A stretch of 64,000 nt of DNA from contig NZ_WNKW01000004.1 of NCBI RefSeq assembly GCF_009720775.1, forward strand, positions 1 to 64,000. Direction: 5' to 3'. This DNA is from Pseudoduganella danionis. GTDB lineage: Bacteria; Pseudomonadota; Gammaproteobacteria; Burkholderiales; Burkholderiaceae_D. Under the pieces are notes generated by a model, which did no database searches, had not been told where the DNA came from, and saw only the letters and a program-made list of their open reading frames with translations. Shown here piece by piece: positions 55,868 to 64,000 of the stretch. The translations under genes and the position numbers were made by a program. Every line of letters begins with the position of its first letter. The first letter of the stretch is position 1.

Positions 55868-56335
55868 CTAGTCCACCGTGAAATGGCCGACGCCATCGGC
55901 GTGGATGGCAACGCTGGCCTCGCCGCTGCGCAGCGACAGCACGAAGGGCTTGTCCACCGGCTCGCGGCCGAACACGATGCGCAGGCCGGGATTAACATCG
56001 TTCGGCGGCGGATCGAGCACCAGCGTCAGGGGGCTGTGCTTGAAACTGCGTTCGCGCAGCATGTCGTCCTGCTGTGGCAATTCCCACTGCGTGTCGTTAC
56101 GGATCATGAAGCGATAGCCTTCCGTGCCCGCTTCGAAAGCGATCTGACGGTTGCGCACAATGGCTTCATCCCGCGCCACCTGCAGCAACAGGGCGATACG
56201 CTGGGCGTCCTCGCGCATGCCCTGCTCCTTGCCCGGCAAGGCGTTCAGGCTCACCAGCCCCAGCGTGATGCCGAGGATGACCATCACCACCAGCAGCTCG
56301 ATGAGCGTAAAACCGCGTGCCGGGGCGGTCTGCAT
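55868..56335 (-). CDS. gspH: Type II secretion system minor pseudopilin GspH
   Basis: A 155-aa minor pseudopilin. The very short leader MQTAPARG is followed by FTLIELLVVMVILGITLGLVSLNAL. Family blocks REDAQRIALLLQVARDEAIVRNRQIAFEAGTEGYRFMIRND and LRIVFGREPVDKPFVLSLRSGEASVAIHADGVGHF identify it as GspH. It follows gspG by 20 bases and precedes gspI by one. Confidence 0.93.
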   Translation of the reverse strand: MQTAPARGFTLIELLVVMVILGITLGLVSLNALPGKEQGMREDAQRIALLLQVARDEAIVRNRQIAFEAGTEGYRFMIRNDTQWELPQQDDMLRERSFKHSPLTLVLDPPPNDVNPGLRIVFGREPVDKPFVLSLRSGEASVAIHADGVGHFTVD

Positions 56336-56355
56336 GATCAGGCTTCCAGACCGGC

Positions 56356-56799
56356 TCAGTTATCCCACGAACCGATGTCGGCATCGTCGCCAGTACCACC
56401 GGGCGCGCCGTCAGCGCCATAGGAAAACACATCCACTTCGCCATGGATGCCGGGCGAGAGGAACTGGTAGGGATTGCCCCACGGGTCTTTCGGCATTTTT
56501 TCCAGATAGCCGCCCGCCTTCCAGCCGTTGGCAGCAGGACCGCCCGTCGGCTTGGTCAGCAGTGCCTGCAGGCCCTGCTCGGTGGTGGGAAAGCGCTGGT
56601 TATCGAGTTTGTACAATTTGAGCGCCTGCATCACGGTAGCGATATCGACCTTGGCCGCCGCGATCTTGGATTCACCCGTACGGCTCAGCAGCTTGGGCAC
56701 CACCAGCGCTGCCAGCACGCCCATGATGACCACCACCACCATGATTTCGATCAGCGTGAAACCACGTGCAGCACGACGCGGGAAGGAGAATTTTTTCAT
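56356..56799 (-). CDS. gspG: Type II secretion system major pseudopilin GspG
   Basis: Main subunit of the pseudopilus, 147 aa. The leader MKKFSFPRRAARG is cut before FTLIEIMVVVVIMGVLAALVVPKLLSR. The C-terminal part has YKLDNQRFPTTEQGLQALLTKPTGG, PKDPWGNPYQFLSPG and FSYGADGAPGG with the calcium-site aspartates DDADIGSWDN. It is the first gene of the operon. A -10-like TATACT lies about 35 bases before it (near 56834-56839), without a good -35. The gap 56800-56951 also holds a small hairpin GGGCAGC/GCTGCCC (56913-56929). Confidence 0.96.
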   Translation of the reverse strand: MKKFSFPRRAARGFTLIEIMVVVVIMGVLAALVVPKLLSRTGESKIAAAKVDIATVMQALKLYKLDNQRFPTTEQGLQALLTKPTGGPAANGWKAGGYLEKMPKDPWGNPYQFLSPGIHGEVDVFSYGADGAPGGTGDDADIGSWDN

Positions 56800-56951
56800 A
56801 ATCAGAATACGGGCAAGTACAAAAAGTGAGTGCGAAAGTATAAATGGGATTCATGACAGCTTGACTAAATACCAGCAATTTTTGCGTTGCCTGCCTTAGC
56901 TGCCACTTAAACGGGCAGCAGGGCTGCCCATTCTTTACGCCGTTTTACCTG

Positions 56952-59069
56952 TTAGTCGTGTTTGCGGGTGGTTGCTTCGAGGCGCTGCATGGCCCCCTCA
57001 TTGCCACCGCCGGCTGCTGCCGCCACGGGCGTGGTCACCAGTTTGGGCGTGGCACCGACGAAAGGCGCAATGCCCAGTGCCGCATCGATTTCGCGCGGCG
57101 AAACCAGATAGCCGCGGGTAATCACTGCCGCCACTTTGCGCAGATCGGCGATATCCTTGGTCGGATCGCCATCGACCAGCACCAGATCGGCCAGCTTGCC
57201 CGGCGTGATGCTGCCACGATCATTGCTGGTGCGGGTATAGCGCGCACCATTACGGGTGGCCACCTGCAGCGCCTGCGCCGGTGTCAGGCCGGCTTGCACC
57301 AGCAAGGCCAGTTCGGAATGCAGGGTGAAGCCGGGGATGTCGTCCGTTCCGGCCACGATAGGCACGCCGGCGCGGTACATGATGCCGACGAATTCGATCA
57401 TCTTGCCGTAGGACTTCTGATAGCGCTTCCACACCGCGTCATTCTCGATCTTCATGCCGCCCACGGAGAAGCCGCGCGCCACATCGGGCGGCATATTGGA
57501 CGCAAAGCCGCGATACGGCTCATTCATGTCGCCGTCACGCTGCTGCAGGAAGGCGAAGGCCGTCAGGGTAGGATCGATGGAAATCTGCTTCTTCACCAGC
57601 CCTGCCACGAAATCCTTGTAGGGTTTGCTGTTGAAATCCATATCCGCCACTTTCTCGGCCGGCAGCACGAAGCGGTTCAGGTTACGGGTTTCCGTGTCCG
57701 GCTTGACGAGGAAGTTCAGCAGCACCTGATTGATGTGCTGGATTTCGTCGTAACCGGCATCCAGCGCTTGCTGCGCGCGCAGGCCGGCCGGAATGTGGCC
57801 GGAGACGCGCATGCCGCGGCTGTGCGCATAGGCCACCGTGTCCTTCAGGATGGCTTTGGGGAAGGAGTTATAGATTTTCAACTGCGGGTAGCCATGCTGG
57901 GCATACCAGTCTATGGCTTTTTTGGCTTCGGCCAGATCCTTGATGACAAAGCCGTTATTTGCGCTGAACGGGCTCTCGCCTTCGAGGAAGCCGGCCGGCA
58001 CCACTTGCGGCGCCAGCAGCTTGCCAGCCGCCGTTTCATCGAGCATGGCCTGCAACTGGGTGTTATCGTTACCCATGTCGCGCACACTGGTCACGCCCGT
58101 CGACATATTCAGCGCACCAGACCAGCGGTCCACGTGGCCGTGCATGTCGAACAGGCCGGGCAGCACGATGCGGCCTTCCGCATCGATGCTGTTGACCACG
58201 CCCTGCGCCGGCGAACCGGCTGGCAGCACCGAAGTAATGCGGCCACGCAGCAGATAGATATCGGACAGCGCGCCGACCACGGCTTTTTCGCTATCGAACA
58301 CGCGCGCATTGCGCACCACCGTCAAGCCGTTGAGCGGATGCTGCAGTCTGCTGGCCAGATCTTCCAGCATCTTGTTCTCGGCCTGCTTCTGGCGCACGGC
58401 CATCTGTGCCGCCGCGCCCTGCCAGCCCTCTTCGAGGATATTCGCAAAGCCGGGAATGATCACGCCGAACAGGCGCGGTTTGCTGCCTGTGGTGGCCCAG
58501 TAAAACGCCGGCGACAGGCCCACGCCCGTCTGCGCTACCAGTTGCACGGTCTGTTTGGCACCGCTTGCGCTGCTCACTTCCAGCGTATCGAGCACGCTCT
58601 GGCTCAGCGTACCGGAAGGCAGCAGTGCCATCTTGTGGTCCGGCGCAGCAGCCAGCACACCGATATAGGCCGACACCACTTCGAACGAACTATTCAGCGG
58701 CAGATAGCCGGCTGCGCCCTTGACGGTTTTCTGGCCCTGCTCGGAAGTGGACTTCCATTCCGCCTGATCGCCGTTGCGCTCGAAGCGCTCGTTGACCACG
58801 GCGCCGAAGGTGGAATTACCCTGCACGCTGTAGCTCGTCATGCTGCCATCGGCCGCCATGCGGAACTGTTCCGTCAGATCCGGTCCACGGCCATTGTTCT
58901 TGAACTCGAAGCGCACCTTGGTGCTGCCGTCGTCAAGATGCTCGGTGACCTGTGCGCCTATCTGCTTGGCGTTTTCGGAGATGATCAGATACTTGGTAGT
59001 ACTGGCAGCATGTGCACTGAATGCGGCGGCCAGCGCCAGCGGCATAATGGCGAGTCGTTTGAGCAGCAA
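56952..59069 (-). CDS. Secreted amidohydrolase with unassigned N-terminal domain
   Basis: A 705-aa protein with a signal peptide (LLKRLAIMPLALAAAFSAHA). The C-terminal two thirds (from about residue 240, LTVVRNARVFDSEKAVVGALSDIYLLRGRI) is a metal-dependent amidohydrolase of the imidazolonepropionase/prolidase-like class, with FDMHGHVD (HxH), SGHIPAG, IQHINQ and the catalytic Asp in VAGTDDIPG; a VL-type C-terminus GRITPGKLADLVLVDGDP-like follows. Residues about 22-235 form a separate beta-rich domain I do not recognise. The start is the TTG at 59069, with AGGGGA 5 bases upstream. The substrate is unknown; secreted amidohydrolases often attack N-acyl amino acids or dipeptides. Last gene of the gpmA-envC-ctpA-moeB strand. 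Confidence 0.88.
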   Translation of the reverse strand: MLLKRLAIMPLALAAAFSAHAASTTKYLIISENAKQIGAQVTEHLDDGSTKVRFEFKNNGRGPDLTEQFRMAADGSMTSYSVQGNSTFGAVVNERFERNGDQAEWKSTSEQGQKTVKGAAGYLPLNSSFEVVSAYIGVLAAAPDHKMALLPSGTLSQSVLDTLEVSSASGAKQTVQLVAQTGVGLSPAFYWATTGSKPRLFGVIIPGFANILEEGWQGAAAQMAVRQKQAENKMLEDLASRLQHPLNGLTVVRNARVFDSEKAVVGALSDIYLLRGRITSVLPAGSPAQGVVNSIDAEGRIVLPGLFDMHGHVDRWSGALNMSTGVTSVRDMGNDNTQLQAMLDETAAGKLLAPQVVPAGFLEGESPFSANNGFVIKDLAEAKKAIDWYAQHGYPQLKIYNSFPKAILKDTVAYAHSRGMRVSGHIPAGLRAQQALDAGYDEIQHINQVLLNFLVKPDTETRNLNRFVLPAEKVADMDFNSKPYKDFVAGLVKKQISIDPTLTAFAFLQQRDGDMNEPYRGFASNMPPDVARGFSVGGMKIENDAVWKRYQKSYGKMIEFVGIMYRAGVPIVAGTDDIPGFTLHSELALLVQAGLTPAQALQVATRNGARYTRTSNDRGSITPGKLADLVLVDGDPTKDIADLRKVAAVITRGYLVSPREIDAALGIAPFVGATPKLVTTPVAAAAGGGNEGAMQRLEATTRKHD

Positions 59070-59091
59070 GATAGTCCCCTTAACTGGTTGA

Positions 59092-59850
59092 TTATTTGGC
59101 AGCGCCGCTCGCGCAGACGGGACAATCGCCGTTGCGTGCCACGCTGATACTGGTCCACTCCATATACAGCCCGTCGAGCATCAGCAGCCGGCCGGCCAGT
59201 GAGGTCCCGACGTCCATCAACAGCTTGAGTGCTTCGGCCGCCTGCATGGCGCCGATCACTCCTACCAGAGGCGCAAACACGCCCATGGTCGAACAGGCTA
59301 CGTCTTCGAATTTCTGATCCTGCGGGAACAAACAGGAATAGCAGGGCTGGGTGCCGCTGCGCGGGTCGAACACGCTGATCTGGCCGTCGAAACGGATCAC
59401 GGCGCCCGAAACCAGCGGCTTGCCCAGCGCCACACAGGCGCGGTTGACGGCATGGCGGGTGGCGAAGTTGTCGGTGCAGTCCAGTACCACATCGGCTTCC
59501 GCCACCAGCGCGTGCAGGCGCGCTTCGTCGGCGCGCTCATTCAGCGCGATGACTTGAATTTCAGGATTGATCTGGCCCAGCGTCTGGCGCGCCGATTCTG
59601 CCTTGGGCTGGCCTACCCGCTCGGTAGTATGGGCGATCTGGCGCTGCAGATTGGTCAGGTCCACCGTATCGTTATCGACCAGCGTGATCTGCCCTACCCC
59701 GGCTGACGCCAGATACATGGCAGCAGGTGAACCTAGGCCGCCTGCACCAATCACCAGCGCACGCGCGGCCAGCAGCTTTTGCTGGCCTTCGATGCCGATC
59801 TGGTCGAGCAGAATATGGCGCGAATAGCGCAGCAGTTGCTGGTCGTTCAT
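59092..59850 (-). CDS. moeB: MoeB/ThiF-type sulfur-carrier adenylyltransferase
   Basis: E1-like enzyme that adenylates the C-terminus of a ubiquitin-like sulfur carrier (MoaD or ThiS). The 252-aa protein has the nucleotide loop IGAGGLGSPAAMYLASAGVGQITLVDNDTVDLTNLQRQIAH, the catalytic region DCTDNFATRHAVNRACV, a zinc tetrad in CYSC and CPVC, and the conserved STMGVFAPLVGVIGAMQAAEALKLL. Which carrier it serves cannot be read; no molybdopterin or thiamine genes adjoin. The ATG overlaps the ctpA stop (ATGA). Confidence 0.93.
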   Translation of the reverse strand: MNDQQLLRYSRHILLDQIGIEGQQKLLAARALVIGAGGLGSPAAMYLASAGVGQITLVDNDTVDLTNLQRQIAHTTERVGQPKAESARQTLGQINPEIQVIALNERADEARLHALVAEADVVLDCTDNFATRHAVNRACVALGKPLVSGAVIRFDGQISVFDPRSGTQPCYSCLFPQDQKFEDVACSTMGVFAPLVGVIGAMQAAEALKLLMDVGTSLAGRLLMLDGLYMEWTSISVARNGDCPVCASGAAK

Positions 59851-61367
59851 GGCCGTGGCGCTGGTGCGGACTTGGCACTGGCAGCGGAAGCCGCCTTGGC
59901 GGCAGCCGAGGCCGATGCTGCAGCGGAGGCGGAAGCCGCCGAAGCAGCCGTTGCGGCCACGGCCGGTCCGTCCGCCTTGGACAACTGCACCGGCAAGCCT
60001 TTGAAGTGGCGCAGCGCCTGCTGCAGCTGGAAGTCATCCTTGGAGCCGAATTCCACCGGCTTGGACTTCTTCGCCAGCGCGGCGGCACGCAGATCTTCTT
60101 CCAGCTCGTCGCGCTGCGGCCCTTGCTGCTGGGCGGCCGCGCCATCGCCTTCGTTATTCAGGTGCTTCTGCAGATCGGCTTCGCGTACGCGCAGGCCTTT
60201 CATGGCATCACCATCAGCGCTTTCATCCACCAGCACGTCGGGCACGATGCCGCGCGCCTGGATCGAACGGTTGAGTGGCGTGTAGTAGCGCGCCGTGGTG
60301 AGTTTGACGGCAGTATCCGCCGTCAACTGGCGCAGCGTCTGCACCGAGCCTTTGCCGAAGGTCTGCGAACCCATGATGATGGCGCGCTTGTAGTCCTGCA
60401 GCGCACCGGCGACGATTTCCGAGGCCGAGGCCGAGCCGGCATTCACCAGCACCACCATGGGCACATCTTTCAGCGCGGCGGGCAGCTTGGCCAGCGGGTC
60501 GTTCTTGCCGCGCACGATGTAATACTCGGGACGCGCATAAAAGGTCTGTTTGGAATCGGCCAACTGGCCATTGGTGGAGACCACCACCGCATCTTTCGGC
60601 AGGAAGGCGGCGGAGACGCCGATCGCGCCCGACACCACGCCCCCCGGGTCATTGCGCAGATCGAGCACCAGCCCTTTCAGGTGGGGGTCCTGTGCATACA
60701 GCGCACTGAGCTTCTTGGCCATGTCATCCACCGTCGGCTCCTGGAACTGCGAGATGCGCAGCCAGGCGTAGCCGGGCTCTATGATCTTGGCCTTGACGCT
60801 CTGCACGCGGATTTCTTCGCGCATGATGGTCAGCACCAGCGGCTTGTCTTCATCCTTGCGGCTGATGGTGACCACCACCTTGGTGCGCGGCTCGCCGCGC
60901 ATTTTCTTCACGCTTTCATCGAGCGACAGGCCTTTGATGGGCGTGCTGTCGATGCGGGTGATCACGTCGCCAGCCTTGATACCGGCCTTGAAGGCAGGCG
61001 TATCTTCAATCGGCGAGACCACCTTCAGATAGCCATCTTCCATGCCCACTTCGATGCCGATGCCGACGAACTTGCCTTCGACAGTCTCGCGCATTTCCGC
61101 AAAGGCCTTCTTATCGAGGTAGACGGAATGGGGATCGAGCGAAGCCACCATGCCGGAAATGGCTTCCGTCAGCAGCTTCTTGTCATCGACGGGTTCCACA
61201 TAATCGCTTTTGATCAGGCCGAACACATCGGATAACTGGCGCAGTTCTTCCAGCGGCAGCGGCGAGCCGCTGGCTTTCTGCGCTATCGCGGGATATTGCA
61301 GGGAGATGGCCACACCAGCCACCATTCCCAGTCCAACCAGGACCATGCTTTTGACTTTGTTGCCCAT
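59847..61367 (-). CDS. ctpA: Carboxyl-terminal processing protease (S41 family)
   Basis: Periplasmic serine protease of 506 aa. A signal/anchor helix (VKSMVLVGLGMVAGVAISLQYPAIA) precedes the S41 N-terminal domain, a PDZ domain (about 90-170, GIGIEVGMEDGYLKVVSPIEDTPAFKAGIKAGDVITRID) and the protease core with Ser in NAGSASASEIVAGAL and Lys in GSQTFGKGSVQTL. The last 40 residues are a low-complexity Ala/Ser tract, which in the DNA is a degenerate GCN run near 59850-59965. It overlaps moeB by four bases and follows envC by 14. Such proteases trim the C-terminus of envelope proteins. Confidence 0.95.
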   Translation of the reverse strand: MGNKVKSMVLVGLGMVAGVAISLQYPAIAQKASGSPLPLEELRQLSDVFGLIKSDYVEPVDDKKLLTEAISGMVASLDPHSVYLDKKAFAEMRETVEGKFVGIGIEVGMEDGYLKVVSPIEDTPAFKAGIKAGDVITRIDSTPIKGLSLDESVKKMRGEPRTKVVVTISRKDEDKPLVLTIMREEIRVQSVKAKIIEPGYAWLRISQFQEPTVDDMAKKLSALYAQDPHLKGLVLDLRNDPGGVVSGAIGVSAAFLPKDAVVVSTNGQLADSKQTFYARPEYYIVRGKNDPLAKLPAALKDVPMVVLVNAGSASASEIVAGALQDYKRAIIMGSQTFGKGSVQTLRQLTADTAVKLTTARYYTPLNRSIQARGIVPDVLVDESADGDAMKGLRVREADLQKHLNNEGDGAAAQQQGPQRDELEEDLRAAALAKKSKPVEFGSKDDFQLQQALRHFKGLPVQLSKADGPAVAATAASAASASAAASASAAAKAASAASAKSAPAPRP

Positions 61368-61381
61368 TTTTCCCGCAAACC

Positions 61382-62863
61382 TTAAAACTTGATCCAGCCA
61401 GCCGGATCGAATGCTGCGCCCTGATGGCGTAGCTCGAAGTATAGACCCGATTCTTCCTGCCCGCCGCTGTTACCGGCCGTGGCGATCTGATCGCCGGGTT
61501 TGACGATTTCGCCTATACGTTTAAGCAGCGTCTCGTTATTCCCGTAGATGCTCATGTACTGGCCACCGTGATCGACGATGATCAGGTTGCCGAAACCGCG
61601 CAGCCAGTCGGCGAACACCACCCGCCCTGCGGCGATGGCCTGTATGCCCGTGCCTTCGCTGGCGCGGATGAACACGCCCTTCCAGCTAGGCCCATCCCCG
61701 CGTTTGCTGCCGAAGCGGGCGGCGAGTTTGCCGCTCACGGGCGGGCGCAACTGCCCTTTCAGGCTGGCGAAAGCGCCGGCCGGCGCGGCAGGCGCGAGCG
61801 CAATATCGGCCGGTTTGGCCGCTGCTTCCTCGCGTGGCTGCGGCTTCGGTGCTTCCACCGGCTTCTGCACCACCACTTTCGGCTCGTCCGCCGGTTTGAC
61901 GCTGCCGGCCTTGCTGCCGTTCGCGCGTGCCAACCGCTGGCGCTCGGCCTCGGCGGCGGCGGCCTTGGCCTGTGCACGCGCTTCCGCTTCGGCCTTGGCC
62001 TTGGCTTCGGCCCGTGCGGCCGCTAACTGTTCCTGACGTTTTTTCTCGGCTGCCGCGGCGATGGCCTGTTCCTGGATCAGCTTGTTGAGCTTATCCACCA
62101 GCCCGCCCAGACGCTGTTCATCGCGTTCCAGATTGCCCGCTTCCTTGCGCTGGGCCACCAGTTTTTTCGACAGATTGGCCAGCAGCGTGGCGCGCCGGCC
62201 TTTTTCCTGTTCCAGTTTCTGCTTCTGCTGCTTCTGCTCTTCGGCGATTTCCTGCAGCTCTTCCTTGGCGTTTTCCGCGTCGGCCTGATTGGTTTCCACC
62301 GCTTTCAGGTTGGCGCGCAGCGATTCCAGCAAGCGCGCCTGAGCCTGCGACACATAGGCCATCATCTGCAGATCGCGGTTGATGCGGTTGGGGTTATCGC
62401 CCGACAGCAGCAGCTTGATGCGGTCTTCGTTACCGGCCACATACTGCTCGCGCAGCAGCCTGGCTAGCTGCTGCTTCTGCTGCCCCACCACCTGTGCCAG
62501 CCGCTCATGTTCGGCCGCCAGTTGCTGTAGCCGCACATTGGTAGCGTCCTGCTCCTGCGCCAGCTCGCGCAGCGAACGGTTGGCGTCGGAAATCGCCTGC
62601 TCCGATTCGGCCAGCGTATCGGCCGCATCGTCCTTGGCACTTTCCGTCTTGCTGATGTCCTTCTTGAGCGCACTGAGCTTCTGCTGCAAGCCGGCGCGCT
62701 CGGCCTCGGCCGCCGCCTTCTGCTTGCTGCGTTCCGTGGTCTTGCCGAAGGTGACAGCGTGCGCACCCTGCAACGGCAGGGCAAGCAGCAGCGCGGCGAC
62801 TAACGATGGCACTGCGGCGCGCTGCAGGGCGGCGCGCCAGCGTGGGAGAGCAGTATGAGACAA
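61382..62863 (-). CDS. envC: EnvC-like murein hydrolase activator (degenerate M23 domain)
   Basis: Periplasmic activator of division amidases. The 493-aa protein has a signal peptide (AALLLALPLQGAHA), a long coiled coil (about 40-280), a low-complexity Ala/Lys/Glu stretch (EKKRQEQLAAARAEAKAKAEAEARAQAKA) and a LytM domain (about 365-490). In that domain the first zinc ligand site reads RFGSKRGDGPSWKG and the last reads YFELRHQG, so the HxxxD/HxH metal set is broken. That is normal for EnvC, which activates rather than cuts. The start is a TTG at 62863, with AAGG about 9 bases upstream, one base after the gpmA stop codon. ctpA follows by 14 bases. Confidence 0.93.
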   Translation of the reverse strand: MSHTALPRWRAALQRAAVPSLVAALLLALPLQGAHAVTFGKTTERSKQKAAAEAERAGLQQKLSALKKDISKTESAKDDAADTLAESEQAISDANRSLRELAQEQDATNVRLQQLAAEHERLAQVVGQQKQQLARLLREQYVAGNEDRIKLLLSGDNPNRINRDLQMMAYVSQAQARLLESLRANLKAVETNQADAENAKEELQEIAEEQKQQKQKLEQEKGRRATLLANLSKKLVAQRKEAGNLERDEQRLGGLVDKLNKLIQEQAIAAAAEKKRQEQLAAARAEAKAKAEAEARAQAKAAAAEAERQRLARANGSKAGSVKPADEPKVVVQKPVEAPKPQPREEAAAKPADIALAPAAPAGAFASLKGQLRPPVSGKLAARFGSKRGDGPSWKGVFIRASEGTGIQAIAAGRVVFADWLRGFGNLIIVDHGGQYMSIYGNNETLLKRIGEIVKPGDQIATAGNSGGQEESGLYFELRHQGAAFDPAGWIKF

Positions 62864-62864
62864 A

Positions 62865-63611
62865 TTACTTGGCCTTACCCTGGTTAGCCACAGCAGCCTG
62901 CGCTGCAGCGATGGCTTCGGCGTCGCCCAGATAGTAGTGACGGATCGGTTTCAGGTTCTCATCCAGTTCGTACACGAGCGGCTGACCGTTAGGGATGTTG
63001 AGGCCGACGATATCGTTATCGCTAATGCCATCCAGCATCTTGATCAGCGCGCGCAGGCTGTTGCCGTGGGCCGAAATGATGATTTTCTTGCCAGCGCGGA
63101 TGGCCGGGGCGATTTCTTCTTCCCAGGCCGGCATGACGCGCGCGACGGTGTCTTTCAGGCACTCGGTCAGCGGAATCTGATCCTTGGAGAGGCCGGCGTA
63201 GCGCGGGTCGTTGAACGAGGTGCGGTCGTCACCGGCTTCCAGCGCTGGCGGCGGGGTGTCGTAGCTGCGGCGCCATACCAGCACCTGATCGTCGCCATAT
63301 TTGGCCGCCGTTTCAGCTTTGTCCAGACCCTGCAGCGCGCCGTAGTGACGCTCGTTCAGGCGCCAGTCGTTTTTCACTGGCAGATACATCATATCCATCT
63401 CGTCCATGGCCAGCCACAGCGTGCGGATCGCGCGCTTGAGTACCGAGGTGTAGGCCAGATCGAAGCTGTAACCGGCATCTTTGAGTACTTTGCCGGCGGC
63501 TTTGGCTTCGCTCACGCCTTTCTCGGTCAGATCAACATCGGTCCAGCCGGTGAAACGGTTCGAGAGGTTCCAGGTGGACTCGCCATGGCGCATGAATACG
63601 ATTTTATACAT
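62865..63611 (-). CDS. gpmA: 2,3-bisphosphoglycerate-dependent phosphoglycerate mutase
   Basis: Glycolytic enzyme that interconverts 3- and 2-phosphoglycerate. The 248-aa product starts [32 protein letters not shown], with catalytic His9, and continues [36 protein letters not shown] and [17 protein letters not shown], the normal dPGM motifs. The start is the ATG at 63611; a TTG five codons earlier is possible but not needed. It appears to head the operon with envC, ctpA, moeB and the amidohydrolase, and is divergent from the rhodanese gene. Confidence 0.97.
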   Translation of the reverse strand: MYKIVFMRHGESTWNLSNRFTGWTDVDLTEKGVSEAKAAGKVLKDAGYSFDLAYTSVLKRAIRTLWLAMDEMDMMYLPVKNDWRLNERHYGALQGLDKAETAAKYGDDQVLVWRRSYDTPPPALEAGDDRTSFNDPRYAGLSKDQIPLTECLKDTVARVMPAWEEEIAPAIRAGKKIIISAHGNSLRALIKMLDGISDNDIVGLNIPNGQPLVYELDENLKPIRHYYLGDAEAIAAAQAAVANQGKAK

Positions 63612-63681
63612 GTGAACTATCTTCAAAAAGTGTGAACGGGACGGAAAACCGGTACTGCAAGAACTCTTCCAGCTTCTATTT

Positions 63682-63687
63682 TATAAT
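63682..63687 (+). promoter_or_regulatory. Perfect -10 box upstream of the rhodanese gene
   Basis: TATAAT at 63682-63687, 31 bases before the GTG start. No good -35 box is seen 16-18 bases upstream, so the site may rely on other contacts. The short 106-base gap serves both this gene and divergent gpmA. Confidence 0.55.
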
Positions 63688-63717
63688 GCGCGGATTAAGT
63701 TAAACCATTGGATCCCT

Positions 63718-64000
63718 GTGAAATTCTTCATTGATAATATTTTCGTCATCGGCATCGTGGCTCTTTCGGGCGGTGCTCTGCTCTGGCCTGTGCTCACCCA
63801 GCGCGGCAAACGCGCCACGGCACACGAAGTCACGGTCTTGATAAATGGCGGCAAAGCCACCATTGTTGATGTACGCGACGCAACGGAATTTGCTACTGGT
63901 CATTTGGCTAACGCTAAAAATATTCCGCTGGCCGATCTGGACAGCCGTATCGGCGAACTGGAAAAAGCCAAGAGCAAATGCGTGATTCTGGTCTGCCACA
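63718..64000 (+). CDS. Rhodanese-like domain protein, partial (runs off the window)
   Basis: The frame from GTG 63718 (GGA 5 bases upstream) encodes an N-terminal membrane helix (FFIDNIFVIGIVALSGGALLWPVLTQRG) and a rhodanese domain: ATIVDVRDATEFATGHLANAKNIPLADLDSRIGELEKAKSKCVILVC. The last visible residues, VCH, carry the active-site cysteine position of the family. The C-terminus is beyond the window. Likely a small membrane-attached sulfurtransferase like those that precede glutaredoxin and secB genes in related bacteria; that neighbourhood is not visible here. Confidence 0.9.
   Translation, partial: MKFFIDNIFVIGIVALSGGALLWPVLTQRGKRATAHEVTVLINGGKATIVDVRDATEFATGHLANAKNIPLADLDSRIGELEKAKSKCVILVCH

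Noticed and set aside
56958..59147. A 729-codon open frame on the plus strand opposite the amidohydrolase gene
   Set aside because: Same reason: it mirrors a real gene, begins without a ribosome site, and has shadow composition (His, Arg, Gln).

Overview
The window looks like the chromosome of a G+C-rich betaproteobacterium, most likely Oxalobacteraceae (Massilia/Duganella/Janthinobacterium type). Evidence: the tRNA-Tyr/Gly/Thr-tuf block, an S-adenosylhomocysteine (SAH) riboswitch in front of ahcY, the ahcY-holin-metF order, a betaproteobacterial DksA with a degenerate zinc finger, and a trimeric porin of the Burkholderiales kind. The genus cannot be fixed from sequence reading alone. Most of the window is ordinary core genome. 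No rRNA, CRISPR array, prophage or complete insertion sequence was seen.

Layout. 1-1320: EF-Tu (cut by the window edge) with three upstream tRNAs and a strong promoter, all on the minus strand. 1421-7025: a signalling block with a MASE1-CHASE-PAS-GGDEF-EAL protein whose 5' end is out of frame at a run of seven C, a convergent REC/HD-GYP protein and a lone CheW. 7072-12007: J-domain membrane protein, MidA-like methyltransferase, a pteridine-reductase-like SDR, folB, ttcA and a small unknown protein. 12028-19620: M14 carboxypeptidase, then aromatic amino-acid catabolism (fused indolepyruvate ferredoxin oxidoreductase, 4-hydroxyphenylpyruvate dioxygenase, divergent Lrp regulator). 19635-19838: a 204-bp element with near-perfect 28-bp inverted ends. 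19840-25157: GNAT, CCA-adding enzyme, GST, lytic transglycosylase, 5-formyl-THF cyclo-ligase.

25216-29916 is an S-adenosylmethionine cycle region: metF, a holin-like membrane protein, ahcY with its SAH riboswitch, and metK. Between riboswitch and metK lies a small plus-strand operon of lower G+C. It encodes a two-helix membrane protein followed, with an ATGA overlap, by a 24-residue polyproline peptide. This is the best candidate in the window for something undescribed. 30111-37530: two tandem lipid A acyltransferase homologues, dapF, a Sel1-repeat protein, a porin, DUF484 and xerC. 37666-42615: COG0523 GTPase, zinc-finger-less DksA, a STAS-like protein, hslVU and a small basic protein.

42718-56799: an XRE-like regulator, then a minus-strand type II secretion operon (gspG-H-I-J-K-L-M-N-D-E-F-C) that runs 7 bases later into a PlpD-like patatin/outer-membrane-barrel gene. 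That gene carries a terminator-like hairpin in its first codons. 56952-63611: gpmA, envC, ctpA, moeB and an amidohydrolase, packed as one probable minus-strand operon. A rhodanese gene leaves the window at the right edge. Starts were re-chosen for many genes using Shine-Dalgarno spacing, protein-family beginnings and overlaps with neighbours.
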